Assembly: GCF_015831345.1 (NCBI RefSeq)
Contig: NZ_JADWYS010000001.1
Location: 434,001 to 498,000 of the forward strand
Reading direction: 5' to 3'
From: Caenimonas aquaedulcis
GTDB taxonomy: Bacteria > Pseudomonadota > Gammaproteobacteria > Burkholderiales > Burkholderiaceae_C
DNA length: 64,000 nt
Below are positions 46,685-59,205 of this stretch, in pieces (the stretch's first letter is position 1; every line of letters starts with the position of its first letter). The translations under genes were made by a program, and so were the position numbers. The notes under the pieces are model-generated. The model was not told the DNA's origin, ran no database searches, and was given only the letters and a program-made list of their open reading frames with translations.

Positions 46685-47958
46685 TGTCCGACTGCCTTCC
46701 CATCGAACCCGCTGCGCCCAAGGCGCGGCGATCCCGCCAGGCGCGCGCCGTCTGGGGTTCTCGCACCGTCACCATCGGCGGCGATGCTCCCGTGCGGATT
46801 CAGTCGATGACGAATACCGACACGGTGGATGCGATCGGCACCGCGATCCAGGTGAAGGAACTCGCGATCGCCGGCTCGGAGCTCGTGCGCATCACCGTGA
46901 ACACGCCCGAAGCCGCCGCGCAGGTCCCGTACATCCGCGAGCAACTCGATCGCATGGGTATCGACGTGCCGCTGGTGGGCGACTTCCATTACAACGGCCA
47001 TCGCCTGCTCACCGACTATCCGGATTGCGCCCAGGCCCTGTCCAAGTACCGCATCAACCCCGGCAACGTGGGCAAGGGCGACAAGCGCGACCGCCAGTTC
47101 GGCCAGATGATCGAGGCGGCGATGCGCTGGAACAAGGTCGTGCGCATCGGCGTCAACTGGGGCAGCCTCGACCAGGAACTGCTGGCCCACCTCATGGACG
47201 TGAACAGCGCGCGCGCCCAGCCGTGGGAAGCGAAGTCCGTGATGTACGAAGCGCTCATCTCGTCGGCTGTCGAATCCGCGCACCGCGCCGTCGAAATGGG
47301 CATGGACGCGAACCAGATCATCCTGTCGTGCAAGGTGAGCGGCGTGCAGGACCTGGTTTCGGTCTACCGGGAACTCGCGAAGCGCTGCGACTACGCCTTG
47401 CACCTCGGCCTCACCGAAGCGGGCATGGGCACCAAGGGCACGGTGGCGTCGAGCGTGGCGCTCGGCATCCTGCTGCAGGAAGGCATCGGCGACACGATTC
47501 GCGTGTCGCTCACGCCGCAGCCCGGCGAATCACGCACGCAGGAGGTCGTGATCGCCTCGGAAATCATCCAGTCGCTGGGCCTGCGCAGCTTCGTGCCGAG
47601 CGTCACCGCGTGTCCCGGATGCGGCCGCACCACCAGCACCACCTTCCAGGAACTCGCCAAGCAGATCGACGACCACCTGCGCGCCAACATGCCGGTGTGG
47701 CGCGAGAAGTACCCGGGCGTCGAGAAGATGAAGGTCGCCGTGATGGGCTGCATCGTGAACGGTCCCGGCGAGAGCAAGCACGCCGACATCGGTATCAGCC
47801 TGCCCGGCAACGGCGAGGCGCCGGCCGCGCCGGTCTTCATCGACGGCGAGAAAGCGCTCACCCTGCGCGGCGACAACATCGCCAACGAATTCCACCAGCT
47901 CGTCGAAAACTACGTCGAGAAGCGGTTCGGCCACCCCGAAGTGGCAGAGCACGCCTGA
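46684..47958 (+). CDS. ispG: 4-hydroxy-3-methylbut-2-enyl diphosphate synthase (flavodoxin)
   Basis: The 424-residue protein is IspG (GcpE): [19 protein letters not shown] at the N terminus, [11 protein letters not shown], and 4Fe-4S cysteines in [17 protein letters not shown] and [21 protein letters not shown]. It makes HMBPP in the methylerythritol phosphate pathway to isoprenoids. The ATG at 46684 is preferred; a GTG one codon earlier at 46681 is possible. Confidence 0.98.
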   Translation: MSDCLPIEPAAPKARRSRQARAVWGSRTVTIGGDAPVRIQSMTNTDTVDAIGTAIQVKELAIAGSELVRITVNTPEAAAQVPYIREQLDRMGIDVPLVGDFHYNGHRLLTDYPDCAQALSKYRINPGNVGKGDKRDRQFGQMIEAAMRWNKVVRIGVNWGSLDQELLAHLMDVNSARAQPWEAKSVMYEALISSAVESAHRAVEMGMDANQIILSCKVSGVQDLVSVYRELAKRCDYALHLGLTEAGMGTKGTVASSVALGILLQEGIGDTIRVSLTPQPGESRTQEVVIASEIIQSLGLRSFVPSVTACPGCGRTTSTTFQELAKQIDDHLRANMPVWREKYPGVEKMKVAVMGCIVNGPGESKHADIGISLPGNGEAPAAPVFIDGEKALTLRGDNIANEFHQLVENYVEKRFGHPEVAEHA

Positions 47959-47970
47959 CTCCCTGAACAC

Positions 47971-49278
47971 ATGGCCGAGAAACTGAATGCCGTCAAAGGC
48001 ATGAACGACATATTGCCGGGCTCCGTCTCGCGCAAGGAAAAACTGCCCACGTCCGCAATCTGGCACTGGTTCGACGGCGTGGTGCGCGACGTGCTGGCGC
48101 GCTACGGCTACCAGTACATCGTGACCCCGGTGGTGGAGCCGACGGCCCTGTTCGTGCGGGGCCTCGGCGAGGTGACCGATATCGTCGAGAAGGAAATGTA
48201 TTCCTTCGTCGATTCCATGAACCAGGACCAGCTCACGCTGCGGCCGGAAGCCACGGCCGGCATCGTGCGTGCGGTGGTGCAGCACAACGCCCTCTACAAC
48301 GGGCCGCTGCGCATCTGGACCATGGGCCCGATGTTCCGCCACGAGCGCCCGCAAAAGGGCCGTTACCGCCAGTTCCACCAGCTGGACGTGGAAGCCCTCG
48401 GCTTGCCGGGGCCGGATGTCGACGTGGAATTGATCCTCATGGGGCGCGCGCTGTGGCGCGAGCTGGGACTCGTCGAAGGCGAGCAGGTGCGCCTCGAAAT
48501 CAACAGCCTGGGCCAGTCCGCGGAACGCGCAGCCCACCGGCAGGCGCTCGTGGGCTACCTCGAGCAGCACATGGACGTGCTCGACGAAGAGGCCCGGCGG
48601 CGCGTGCACACCAACCCGCTGCGCGTGCTGGACAGCAAGAATCCTGCGATGCAAGCGGTGCTCGAAGCCGCGCCGAAGCTGCTCGATTTTCTCGGCGCCG
48701 AATCCATCGCGCACTTCGATGGCCTGCGGACGCTGCTGGATGCTGCGGGCGTCGCTTACCGCATCAACCCGCGGCTCGTGCGGGGCATGGACTACTACAA
48801 CCTCACGGTCTTCGAGTGGACGACCGACCTCCTGGGCTCCCAGGGAACGATTTGCGGCGGCGGACGCTACGACGGCCTGATCGAGCAGATGGGCGGCAAG
48901 CCGGCGCCGGCCATCGGGTTCGGCCTCGGCATCGAACGCCTGCTCCTGCTCGTGCAGGAACTGGACCTGCCCGTGCCCGCGGGCCTCGCGCAGGTCTACG
49001 CAGTCATCCCGGCCGAAGCGGCGGTCCCGCGTGCGCTGCCGTTCATCGAGAAACTGCGTGCGCAGGGCCTGAGCGTCTTCATGCATGCCGGCGGGGGCAA
49101 CTTGAAGAACCAGTTGCAGAAGGCCGATGCGAGCGGGGCGGCCTTCGCGCTGATCTTCGGGGAGCAGGAACTGGCGTCCAACACCGTCAAGGTCAAGCTG
49201 CTGCGCGACCGTGACGCCGCGCAACTGGAAGTGCCGCTCGACGACGGCGGCGCCGCGACGATATCGCAGCTGCGCTAG
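47971..49278 (+). CDS. hisS: Histidyl-tRNA synthetase
   Basis: The 435-residue class II synthetase begins [18 protein letters not shown]. Motif 2 region is [23 protein letters not shown]; the histidine-binding [15 protein letters not shown] and [14 protein letters not shown] follow, with an anticodon-binding domain at the C terminus ([24 protein letters not shown]). It lies 12 bases after ispG. It is distinct from the paralogous hisZ at 56.7 kb, which lacks the C-terminal domain. Confidence 0.98.
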   Translation: MAEKLNAVKGMNDILPGSVSRKEKLPTSAIWHWFDGVVRDVLARYGYQYIVTPVVEPTALFVRGLGEVTDIVEKEMYSFVDSMNQDQLTLRPEATAGIVRAVVQHNALYNGPLRIWTMGPMFRHERPQKGRYRQFHQLDVEALGLPGPDVDVELILMGRALWRELGLVEGEQVRLEINSLGQSAERAAHRQALVGYLEQHMDVLDEEARRRVHTNPLRVLDSKNPAMQAVLEAAPKLLDFLGAESIAHFDGLRTLLDAAGVAYRINPRLVRGMDYYNLTVFEWTTDLLGSQGTICGGGRYDGLIEQMGGKPAPAIGFGLGIERLLLLVQELDLPVPAGLAQVYAVIPAEAAVPRALPFIEKLRAQGLSVFMHAGGGNLKNQLQKADASGAAFALIFGEQELASNTVKVKLLRDRDAAQLEVPLDDGGAATISQLR

Positions 49279-49333
49279 GGCGCACGCCCACCCTCATACA
49301 ATCGCAGGCTCGCGAGCAGGACACACAGCAACA

Positions 49334-50026
49334 ATGGCAAACAATCTCGACCTCGAGGAACAGGAACAGCTTGACGAGCTCAAGCACTTCTGGAACGAGT
49401 ACGGCAACCTCATCACCTGGGTGGTGATTCTCGTGTTCGGCGCCATCGCGGCGTGGACCGGCTGGCAGCGCTGGCAGGCTTCGCAGGCCGCGCAGGCGGC
49501 CGCGCTCTACGACGAGGTGGACCGCGCCGCGCAGGCGGGGGACACGGAACGCGTGCAGCGCGCCTTCGCGGACATCAAGGACAAGTTCGGGTCCACGACT
49601 TATGCGCAGCAGGCCGGCCTGGTGGCGGCCAAGACGCTGGTCGAAAAGGGCAACACCGACGGCGCCAAGGCGGCGTTGGTCTGGGTGGCCGACAAGTCGT
49701 CGGACGATGGCCTCCAGGCGCTTGCGCACCTGCGCCTCTCGGCGATCCTGATGGACGCGAAGGCGTACGACGAAGCTTCGAAGCAGCTCGCCGGAGAGTT
49801 TCCCAAGGACTTCGAACCTTTGGTGGCGGATCGCCGCGGGGATATCCTGAGCCTCCAGGGCAAGAAGGCCGAAGCCAAGGCCGAGTACGCCAAGGCGTAC
49901 ACCGGCCTGGACGAACGCAACGAGTACCGCCGCCTGGTGGAATTCAAGCTGAACGCGCTGGGCGTCGATGCGCAAAAACTCGCGGCACCTGCCGCCACCG
50001 CAGCTTCCGGAGGCGCCAAGCCATGA
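49334..50026 (+). CDS. YfgM-like tetratricopeptide membrane protein
   Basis: The 230-residue protein starts MANNLDLEEQEQLDELKHFW. One membrane helix at about 25-44 (LITWVVILVFGAIAAWTGW) is followed by periplasmic TPR-like repeats (YDEVDRAAQAGDTERVQRAFADIKDKFG.., LAHLRLSAILMDAKAYDEASKQLAG). YfgM proteins associate with the Sec translocon and periplasmic chaperones. hisS-yfgM-bamB-der order matches E. coli and supports the call. Its stop overlaps the bamB start (ATGA). Confidence 0.88.
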   Translation: MANNLDLEEQEQLDELKHFWNEYGNLITWVVILVFGAIAAWTGWQRWQASQAAQAAALYDEVDRAAQAGDTERVQRAFADIKDKFGSTTYAQQAGLVAAKTLVEKGNTDGAKAALVWVADKSSDDGLQALAHLRLSAILMDAKAYDEASKQLAGEFPKDFEPLVADRRGDILSLQGKKAEAKAEYAKAYTGLDERNEYRRLVEFKLNALGVDAQKLAAPAATAASGGAKP

Positions 50027-51192
50027 CCCATTTCCCCAGGATGCGCGCACGCTCCGCGCTGGCCGCGGCCTTCGCCGCGGCAACGCTCTCCGGCTGCTCG
50101 ATGCTGCCGTCCATGCCGTCCTTCCTGAGCTTCGGTGGATCCGACAAGGTCAAGCCGGCCGAACTCGTGCCCAACCCTGGCCTGATCGGCGTCCGGCAGG
50201 CATGGACCTCGCGTGTGGGCGAGGCCAACTTCCCGCTGGCCGTCAACACGTCGGGCGGCATGCTGGCGGTCGCGGGCGGCGACGGCACCGTGGCGGTCAT
50301 CGACCCGGCTTCCGGGCGGGACGTCTGGCGTGCGAACGCCGGCGCCCCGATCGCCGCAGGTGTCGGCAGCGACGGCACGACACTCGCCGTCGTCACGCGT
50401 TCGAACGAACTGGTGGTGATGTCCGCCGGCAAGCAGGCGTGGCGGCAGAAGCTCTCCGCGGTGGCATACACCGCGCCTTTCGTCGCGGGCGGCCGCGTAT
50501 TCGTGCTGACGGCGGACCGTGCCGTGTCCGCCTACGACGGCCAGACCGGCCGCAAGTTGTGGCAACAGCAGCGCCCGGGCGAGCCGCTCGTCCTGCGCAA
50601 CGCGGGCGTGATGCTCGCCGTCGGCGATACGCTGGTGGTGGGGCTGTCGGGCCGGCTGGCCGGACTGAACCCGCAAAACGGCACGGCGCGCTGGGAGGTC
50701 CCCATTGCCTCGCCGCGCGGCATCAACGACGTCGAGCGGCTGGTGGACCTCGTAGGCCCCGTGAGCCGCGTCGGCAACAACCTGTGCGCGCGGGCTTTCC
50801 AGGCCAACGTCGGCTGTGTCGACGCCTCCCGCGGCGCCCTGGTGTGGGTCAAGCCCGCCAATGGTCACGAGGGACTCACTGGCGACGAAAAGACCGTCTT
50901 CGGTGCGGAAGCCGACGGCAAGGTCCTGGCGTGGAAGCGCGAGAACGGCGACAGGGCCTGGACGAGCGAGCTGCTGCTGCACCGCGGCCTGTCGGCGCCC
51001 CTGGCACTGGGCCGCTCGGTGATCGTGGGCGACAGCAGCGGCTTCGTGCACATGCTGTCGCGCGAAGACGGCAAGCTGCTCAACCGCCTGGCCACCGACG
51101 GCTCGGCGATCGTCGGCGCGCCCGTCGCCGCGGGCAACACGATGGTCGTGGTCACGCGCAACGGCGGCGTGTACGGCTTCGTGCCCGAATAA
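50023..51192 (+). CDS. bamB: Outer membrane assembly lipoprotein BamB
   Basis: The 389-residue protein has a lipoprotein signal with Cys25 (AAATLSGCSM). Pyrrolo-quinoline-quinone-type beta-propeller repeats follow (GGDGTVAVIDPASGRDVWRAN, VSAYDGQTGRKLWQQQ, DGKVLAWKRENGDRAWTSE). It is a scaffold of the BAM complex that contacts BamA. It is coupled to the yfgM-like gene by ATGA and followed 21 bases later by der. bamD, another BAM lipoprotein, is at 39.2 kb. Confidence 0.95.
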   Translation: MTHFPRMRARSALAAAFAAATLSGCSMLPSMPSFLSFGGSDKVKPAELVPNPGLIGVRQAWTSRVGEANFPLAVNTSGGMLAVAGGDGTVAVIDPASGRDVWRANAGAPIAAGVGSDGTTLAVVTRSNELVVMSAGKQAWRQKLSAVAYTAPFVAGGRVFVLTADRAVSAYDGQTGRKLWQQQRPGEPLVLRNAGVMLAVGDTLVVGLSGRLAGLNPQNGTARWEVPIASPRGINDVERLVDLVGPVSRVGNNLCARAFQANVGCVDASRGALVWVKPANGHEGLTGDEKTVFGAEADGKVLAWKRENGDRAWTSELLLHRGLSAPLALGRSVIVGDSSGFVHMLSREDGKLLNRLATDGSAIVGAPVAAGNTMVVVTRNGGVYGFVPE

Positions 51193-51213
51193 CCCAACAC
51201 GAGACCCACCGAC

Positions 51214-52551
51214 GTGAAACCCGTGATGGCCCTGGTGGGCCGCCCCAACGTCGGCAAGTCGACCCTGTTCAACCGGTTGACCAAGTCGCGCGACGCCATC
51301 GTGGCGGACTTCGCCGGCCTCACACGCGACCGCCATTACGGCAACGCGAAGCACGGCAAGCACGAATTCATCGTGATCGACACCGGCGGCTTCGAGCCGA
51401 CGGCCGAGAGCGGCATCTACATGGAGATGGCCAAGCAGACGCGGCAAGCCGTGGCCGAAGCCGACGTCGTCATCTTCGTCGTCGATGCGCGCGGCGGCCT
51501 CTCCGCGCAGGACTACGACATCGCCAAGTATCTGCGCAAGCTGGGCAAGCCCACGGTGCTGACCGCCAACAAGGCCGAGGGCATGACCGAAGGCGTGCAG
51601 CTCACCGAGTTCTACGAGCTCGGCCTGGGCGAGGTCCACGCGATTTCCGCAGCGCACGGCCAGGGCATCCGCAGCCTGGTCGAGGAGGCACTGGCGCCCC
51701 TCGGGCTGTCGGAAGAAGACGAAGAAGAGACGGCGCCGGACCCGACGGTCATCAAGCTCGCCGTGGCCGGTCGGCCCAACGTCGGCAAGTCCACGCTGAT
51801 CAACACCTGGCTGGGCGAGGAGCGCCTGGTTGCCTTCGACCTGCCCGGAACCACGCGCGATGCGATCACGGTGCCTTTCGAGCGCAACGGGCAGAAATTC
51901 GAACTCATCGATACCGCGGGCCTGCGTCGCAAGGGGAAGGTCTTCGAGGCGATCGAGAAGTTCTCCGTCGTGAAGACGCTGCAGGCCATCGAATCGGCCA
52001 ATGTGGTGCTCCTGCTGCTCGACGCCACGCAGGGCGTGACGGACCAGGATGCCCACATCGCGGGCTACATCCTCGAAAGCGGCCGCGCGGTGGTGCTGGC
52101 CGTCAACAAGTGGGACGCCGTGGACGAGTACCAGCGCGAGCAGGTGCACCGGCAGATCGAGACGCGGCTCGCATTCCTGAAGTTCGCGACGATGCACCTC
52201 ATCTCCGCGAAGAAGCGCCAGGGGCTCGGGCCGGTGTGGCAGTCCATCGCCGCCGCCCACCGCTCCGCCATGATCAAGATGCCCACGCCGGTGCTCACGC
52301 GCCTGCTCCTGGAGGCCGTGGCGTTCCAGCAGCCCAAGCGAGCCGGCATGTTCCGCCCCAAGCTGCGCTATGCGCACCAGGGCGGGATGAACCCGCCGGT
52401 CATCGTGGTGCACGGGAACTCGCTGGAGCACGTGACGGACTCCTACAAACGCTTCCTGGAAGGGCGATTCCGCGCGGAATTCAAGCTGGTGGGCACCCCG
52501 CTGCGGGTGGAGATGAAGACCTCCCACAACCCTTACGCGGACAAGGATTAG
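51214..52551 (+). CDS. der: Ribosome-associated GTPase Der (EngA)
   Basis: The 445-residue protein has two G domains in tandem, each with a [10 protein letters not shown]-loop (near residues 9 and 188), followed by [24 protein letters not shown], and in domain 2 [11 protein letters not shown] and VNKWD. A C-terminal KH-like domain follows ([22 protein letters not shown]). It acts in 50S subunit assembly. The GTG at 51214 ([12 protein letters not shown]) is the likely start; an ATG four codons later at 51226 would clip the first strand. Confidence 0.97.
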   Translation: MKPVMALVGRPNVGKSTLFNRLTKSRDAIVADFAGLTRDRHYGNAKHGKHEFIVIDTGGFEPTAESGIYMEMAKQTRQAVAEADVVIFVVDARGGLSAQDYDIAKYLRKLGKPTVLTANKAEGMTEGVQLTEFYELGLGEVHAISAAHGQGIRSLVEEALAPLGLSEEDEEETAPDPTVIKLAVAGRPNVGKSTLINTWLGEERLVAFDLPGTTRDAITVPFERNGQKFELIDTAGLRRKGKVFEAIEKFSVVKTLQAIESANVVLLLLDATQGVTDQDAHIAGYILESGRAVVLAVNKWDAVDEYQREQVHRQIETRLAFLKFATMHLISAKKRQGLGPVWQSIAAAHRSAMIKMPTPVLTRLLLEAVAFQQPKRAGMFRPKLRYAHQGGMNPPVIVVHGNSLEHVTDSYKRFLEGRFRAEFKLVGTPLRVEMKTSHNPYADKD

Positions 52552-52594
52552 GCGCCCGGCGCGGCACTGCCGCCGGATTTCGCCCGCAGCCTAC

Positions 52595-52622
52595 TTGCAC
52601 GGCCGTCTTGCTGTGGTAAGGT
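52595..52622 (+). promoter_or_regulatory. hfq: Candidate promoter of hfq
   Basis: TTGCAC (52595-52600), a 16-base spacer, then TAAGGT (52617-52622), about 45 bases before the hfq start, within the 115-base gap after der. The -35 is fair and the -10 weak. Confidence 0.35.
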
Positions 52623-52666
52623 GCAGTTTCCAACAACACTTCCGAACACGGAACACGGAGAATATC

Positions 52667-52915
52667 GTGAGCAATAAAGGGCAGTTACTACAAGACCCCT
52701 TCCTCAACACACTGCGCCGCGAGCACGTGCCGGTCTCCATCTACCTGGTCAACGGCATCAAGCTGCAAGGCCAGATCGAGTCCTTCGACCAGTACGTGGT
52801 CCTGCTGCGCAACACGGTGACCCAGATGGTCTACAAGCACGCCATCTCCACGATCGTGCCGGGACGCGCCGTGAACTTCCAGGCCGCCGAGAGCACCGAA
52901 GCCGGCGCCGCCTAA
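52667..52915 (+). CDS. hfq: RNA chaperone Hfq
   Basis: The 82-residue protein carries Sm1 ([42 protein letters not shown]) and Sm2 ([11 protein letters not shown]) motifs. Hfq hexamers promote small RNA-mRNA pairing. The start is the GTG at 52667, six bases after a CGGAG ribosome site. The ATG further upstream at 52595 would add 24 residues unlike any Hfq and overlap the promoter match. It is followed after 6 bases by hflX. Confidence 0.97.
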   Translation: MSNKGQLLQDPFLNTLRREHVPVSIYLVNGIKLQGQIESFDQYVVLLRNTVTQMVYKHAISTIVPGRAVNFQAAESTEAGAA

Positions 52916-52921
52916 CGCGCA

Positions 52922-54115
52922 TTGAGTTTTCCCACACCGCCAAACCACCCCTCCACCCCCGCGATCCTCGTCGGTGTGGACCTGGGGCTGCCCCATTACG
53001 ACGCCGAGCTGGAAGAGCTCGGCCAGCTCGCCGAAACCGCAGGCATGACCCCGGTGGCCCGCGTTTCGTGCAAGCGCAAGGCGCCCGATACCGCCCTGTT
53101 CATCGGCAGCGGCAAGGCCGACGAGATCAAGGCGCTGGCAGCGCAGACGGGTGCGCAGGAAGTCCTGTTCGACCAGTCGCTGAGCCCGGCCCAGCAGCGC
53201 AACCTCGAGCGCCACATCGAACTCCCCGTGAACGACAGGACGCTGCTCATCCTCGAGATCTTCGCGCAGCGCGCCCGCAGCCACGAGGGCAAGCTGCAGG
53301 TCGAGCTCGCGCGCCTGCAGTACGTGAGCACCCGGCTCGTCCGCCGCTGGTCCCACCTGGAACGCCAGACGGGCGGGGCGGGTGTGCGCGGCGGCCCGGG
53401 CGAAAAGCAGATCGAGCTGGACCGGCGGATGATCGGCGATGCGATCAAGCGCACGCGAGAGCGCCTGCAGAAGCTCAAGAAGCAGCGGCAGACGCAGCGC
53501 CGCCAGCGCGAGCGCCGCGGCGCGTTCACGATTTCCATCGTGGGCTACACGAACGCCGGCAAGTCCACGCTCTTCAACGCGCTGGTCAAGGCCCGTGCGT
53601 ATGCGGCGGACCAGCTCTTCGCCACCCTGGACACCACCACCCGGCAGTTGTACCTGGCCGATTCGAAAGACGAGAACGGTGTCGGCCGGAGCGTGTCGCT
53701 CTCGGACACGGTGGGCTTCATCCGCGACCTGCCGCACGGCCTCATCGATGCCTTCCAGGCCACCTTGCAGGAGGCCGTCGACGCGGACCTGCTCCTGCAT
53801 GTCGTGGACGCCTCCAATCCCGACCACCCGGAGCAGATCGCCGAAGTGCAGCGCGTGCTGCACGAGATCGGCGCCGCGTCGGTTCCCCAGGTGCTCGTCT
53901 TCAACAAGATCGACGCGCTGCCCCCCGAACAGCGGCCCCGCGAGTTGCTCGACGTCTACGACCTCGACGGCCATCGCGTGCCGCGCATCTTCACGAGCAG
54001 CCGCACCGGCGAAGGGCTGGCCCTCCTGCGCCACCAGCTGGTGGAAGAGCTGGCCGGGCGCCCGGCCGATGCAAGCCCCCAGGGGGATGCGGAATTAGAC
54101 GAAACGCCGGCGTGA
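52922..54115 (+). CDS. hflX: GTPase HflX
   Basis: The 397-residue protein has an N-terminal HflX domain (ILVGVDLGLPHYDAELEELGQLAETAGM, FIGSGKADEIKAL), a coiled segment GGAGVRGGPGEKQIELDRRMI, and a G domain with GYTNAGKSTLFNAL, DTVGFIRDLPHGLI and NKID. It splits or rescues stalled ribosomes under stress. The start is a TTG at 52922, as no ATG lies between the hfq stop and the conserved domain. That is weak initiation and suggests coupling to hfq. Confidence 0.94.
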   Translation: MSFPTPPNHPSTPAILVGVDLGLPHYDAELEELGQLAETAGMTPVARVSCKRKAPDTALFIGSGKADEIKALAAQTGAQEVLFDQSLSPAQQRNLERHIELPVNDRTLLILEIFAQRARSHEGKLQVELARLQYVSTRLVRRWSHLERQTGGAGVRGGPGEKQIELDRRMIGDAIKRTRERLQKLKKQRQTQRRQRERRGAFTISIVGYTNAGKSTLFNALVKARAYAADQLFATLDTTTRQLYLADSKDENGVGRSVSLSDTVGFIRDLPHGLIDAFQATLQEAVDADLLLHVVDASNPDHPEQIAEVQRVLHEIGAASVPQVLVFNKIDALPPEQRPRELLDVYDLDGHRVPRIFTSSRTGEGLALLRHQLVEELAGRPADASPQGDAELDETPA

Positions 54116-54156
54116 TTGGGCACAATCCGCCTGCAACAAGAAAGTAAACGAAGCGC

Positions 54157-55485
54157 ATGAACCTCGCCACGAACCTCTTATCCCGGATCAGGGGACTGTT
54201 CAACCTGAACGATCCGCGCTGGGGCCGGGGCGACGACCACAAGTCGGAGGGCAACCGCCCGGATCCCCAGAAGCCCGACAACGGCCGCGGTCCCAACCAG
54301 GGACCGCCCGACCTCGACGAACTCTGGCGCGACTTCAACCGCAAGCTCGGCGGCCTTTTCGGCGGCGGCCGTGGCAAGAAGCCCGACAACGGCGGCAACT
54401 TCGGCGGTGGCGGCGGCAATTTCCAGCCCGACATGAAAAGCGCCGGGATCGGTGCGGGCCTGGTGGCCGCGGTGGTCGTGCTGATCTGGCTCGGCACCGG
54501 CTTCTTCATCGTCCAGGAAGGCCAGCAGGCCGTGATCACCCAGTTCGGCCGCTACAAGTCGACGGTCGGCGCGGGCTTCAACTGGCGCCTGCCGTACCCG
54601 ATCCAGCGCCATGAGCTGGTGTTCGTCACGCAGATCCGCTCGGTGGACGTCGGCCGGGACAGCATCGTGAAGGCCACGGGCCTGCGCGAATCCGCGATGC
54701 TCACCGAGGACGAGAACATCGTCGAGATCAAGTTCGCGGTGCAGTACCGCCTGAGCGATGCGCGCGCCTGGCTCTTCGAGAGCAAGAACCCGCAGGACGC
54801 CGTGGTGCAGGCCGCGGAGACTTCCGTGCGCGAAGTCGTCGGCAAGATGAAGATGGACTCGGCGCTGTCCGAGGAACGCGACCAGATCGCGCCGCGCGTG
54901 CGCGCGCTCATGCAGACCATCCTGGACCGCTACAAGGTCGGCGTCGAAGTCGTGGGCATCAACCTGCAGCAAGGCGGCGTGCGGCCTCCCGAGCAGGTGC
55001 AGGCCGCCTTCGACGACGTGCTCAAGGCCGGCCAGGAACGAGAACGCGCCAAGAACGAGGCGCAGGCCTACGCCAACGACGTGATTCCACGTGCGGTGGG
55101 CGCGGCGTCGCGCCTGAACCAGGAGGCCAGCGCGTACAAGGCGCGCGTGGTCGCGCAGGCGCAGGGCGATGCGCAGCGCTTCAAGTCCGTGCTGGCCGAG
55201 TACCAGCGCGCGCCGCAGGTCACGCGGGACCGGATGTACATCGACTCCATGCAGCAGATCTACAGCAACGTCACCAAGATCATGGTGGATTCGCGCCAGG
55301 GCTCGAACCTGCTCTACCTGCCGCTCGACAAGATCATGCAGCAGGTCGCTCAGGGCGGGGCCGCCGCGGCGGTCGACCCGGTGCCTGCGCCGGGCGCAGC
55401 CCCTTCGCCGGTCCCGCCGCCCTCCGCCGGGACGGATTCCCGCACCCGCGACAACTCGCGCACGCGCGACCGCGAAACGCGATAA
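54157..55485 (+). CDS. hflK: HflK subunit of the FtsH-modulating membrane complex
   Basis: The 442-residue protein has a Gly/Asn/Pro-rich cytoplasmic N terminus (FGGGRGKKPDNGGNFGGGGGN), one membrane helix near 99-118 (GLVAAVVVLIWLGTGFFIV) and an SPFH/band 7 domain (EGQQAVITQFGRYKSTVGAGFNWRLPYPIQ). A C-terminal Pro/Arg-rich tail follows. With HflC it surrounds FtsH and limits its proteolysis. hflK and hflC are 12 bases apart. Confidence 0.96.
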   Translation: MNLATNLLSRIRGLFNLNDPRWGRGDDHKSEGNRPDPQKPDNGRGPNQGPPDLDELWRDFNRKLGGLFGGGRGKKPDNGGNFGGGGGNFQPDMKSAGIGAGLVAAVVVLIWLGTGFFIVQEGQQAVITQFGRYKSTVGAGFNWRLPYPIQRHELVFVTQIRSVDVGRDSIVKATGLRESAMLTEDENIVEIKFAVQYRLSDARAWLFESKNPQDAVVQAAETSVREVVGKMKMDSALSEERDQIAPRVRALMQTILDRYKVGVEVVGINLQQGGVRPPEQVQAAFDDVLKAGQERERAKNEAQAYANDVIPRAVGAASRLNQEASAYKARVVAQAQGDAQRFKSVLAEYQRAPQVTRDRMYIDSMQQIYSNVTKIMVDSRQGSNLLYLPLDKIMQQVAQGGAAAAVDPVPAPGAAPSPVPPPSAGTDSRTRDNSRTRDRETR

Positions 55486-55497
55486 GGGACCAGAACA

Positions 55498-56403
55498 ATG
55501 AACAGAATCGGATTCGTCGTCACCTCGGCCCTCGTGGCCCTCGCGCTCCTGAGCTCGATGCTCTTCGTCGTGGACCAGCGCCAGTTCGGCGTGGTGTACG
55601 CGCTCGGGCAGATCAAGGAAGTCATCACCGAACCCGGCCTGAACTTCAAGCTGCCGCCGCCGTTCCAGAACGTCACCTACATCGACAAGCGCCTGCTCAC
55701 GCTGGACAGCCCGGACACCGAACCCATGCTGACGCTGGAGAAGCAGCGCATGGTGATCGACTGGTACGTGCGCTGGCGCATCACGGACCCGCTGCAGTAC
55801 ATCCGCAACGTGGGCCTGGACGAGGCCGCGGGCGCGAACCAGCTCAATCGCGTCGTGCGCAACGCCTTCCAGGAAGAGATCAACCGCTTCACCGTGCGCG
55901 AGCTCCTCTCGATGAAGCGCGAACAACTCATGGCGGACGTCAAGAAGGAAGTCCTGCAGGTCGTGAAGGGAGCCAAGCCCTGGGGCGTGGATGTCGTGGA
56001 CGTGCGGATCACGCGCGCCGACTACGTCGATGCCATCACCGAATCGGTGTACCGCCGCATGGAGGCGGAGCGCAAGCGCGTCGCCAACGAGCTGCGCTCC
56101 ACCGGCGGTGCCGAAGGCGAGAAGATCCGCGCCGACGCCGACCGCCAGCGTGAAGTGGCCGTGGCCAACGCCTACCGCGACGCGCAGAAGGTCAAGGGCG
56201 AGGGCGACGCCGAAGCTTCGGCCACCTATGCGGAGGCCTTCGGACGGGACGCGCAGTTCGCCCAGTTCTATCGCAGCCTCGAAGCCTACAAGGCCAGCTT
56301 CAACAAGAAGGGCGACGTCCTGGTGGTCGATCCGCAGGGCTCCGAATTCTTCAAGGCCTTCCGGGGATCCGCCGGCGCGGCCGCCGCACCCGCCCGCAAG
56401 TAG
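55498..56403 (+). CDS. hflC: HflC subunit of the FtsH-modulating membrane complex
   Basis: The 301-residue protein has an N-terminal membrane helix (IGFVVTSALVALALLSSMLFVV) and a band 7 domain (QRQFGVVYALGQIKEVITEPGLNFKLPPPFQNVTYIDKR). A helical segment has the EKIRADADRQREVAVANAYRDAQ signature, and VLVVDPQGSEFFKAFRG lies near the end. It is the partner of HflK. It precedes the DUF2065 gene by 5 bases. Confidence 0.96.
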   Translation: MNRIGFVVTSALVALALLSSMLFVVDQRQFGVVYALGQIKEVITEPGLNFKLPPPFQNVTYIDKRLLTLDSPDTEPMLTLEKQRMVIDWYVRWRITDPLQYIRNVGLDEAAGANQLNRVVRNAFQEEINRFTVRELLSMKREQLMADVKKEVLQVVKGAKPWGVDVVDVRITRADYVDAITESVYRRMEAERKRVANELRSTGGAEGEKIRADADRQREVAVANAYRDAQKVKGEGDAEASATYAEAFGRDAQFAQFYRSLEAYKASFNKKGDVLVVDPQGSEFFKAFRGSAGAAAAPARK

Positions 56404-56408
56404 GGCGG

Positions 56409-56600
56409 GTGTTGGACAGCGACACGATCTGGCTGGCGCTGGCCCTCGTGCTGGTGTTCGAGGGACTCTTTCCGTTCCTCTCGCCGCGCGGCTGGCGCCA
56501 GATGTTCCAGCGGCTGATGGCCCTGCACGACGGGCAGTTGCGCTTCTTCGGCCTGTGCAGCATCGTGCTGGGCCTGCTGCTGCTCTGGCTGCTCTCTTGA
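56409..56600 (+). CDS. DUF2065 (YjeT) small membrane protein
   Basis: The 63-residue protein starts with GTG (56409) or TTG (56412). It has two hydrophobic helices (TIWLALALVLVFEGLFPFL and LRFFGLCSIVLGLLLLWLL) separated by SPRGWRQMFQRLMALHDGQ. This is the DUF2065/YjeT pattern, found after hflC in many proteobacteria including E. coli. Function is unknown. Confidence 0.88.
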   Translation: MLDSDTIWLALALVLVFEGLFPFLSPRGWRQMFQRLMALHDGQLRFFGLCSIVLGLLLLWLLS

Positions 56601-56644
56601 GCGCTTGCCCCGGAATCGCCGGGTAGCGCGTGCCGGGCGACCTG

Positions 56645-56650
56645 TAAAAT
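56645..56650 (+). promoter_or_regulatory. hisZ: -10-like TAAAAT before hisZ
   Basis: TAAAAT followed by an AT-rich stretch (ACCGTTTTTAACA), 27 bases before the hisZ ATG, in a 76-base gap. No clear -35. It may give hisZ-purA their own start, apart from the hfq-hflC operon. Confidence 0.35.
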
Positions 56651-56676
56651 ACCGTTTTTAACAGCGCCCCAAAATC

Positions 56677-59191
<2,515 letters not shown>

Positions 59192-59205
59192 CTGGAGCAC
59201 ACCGA

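Noticed and set aside
43522..47403. 1293-codon minus-strand open frame opposite ndk-rlmN-pilW-rodZ-ispG
   Set aside because: All five plus-strand genes are unmistakable; the antisense translation has no recognisable domain.
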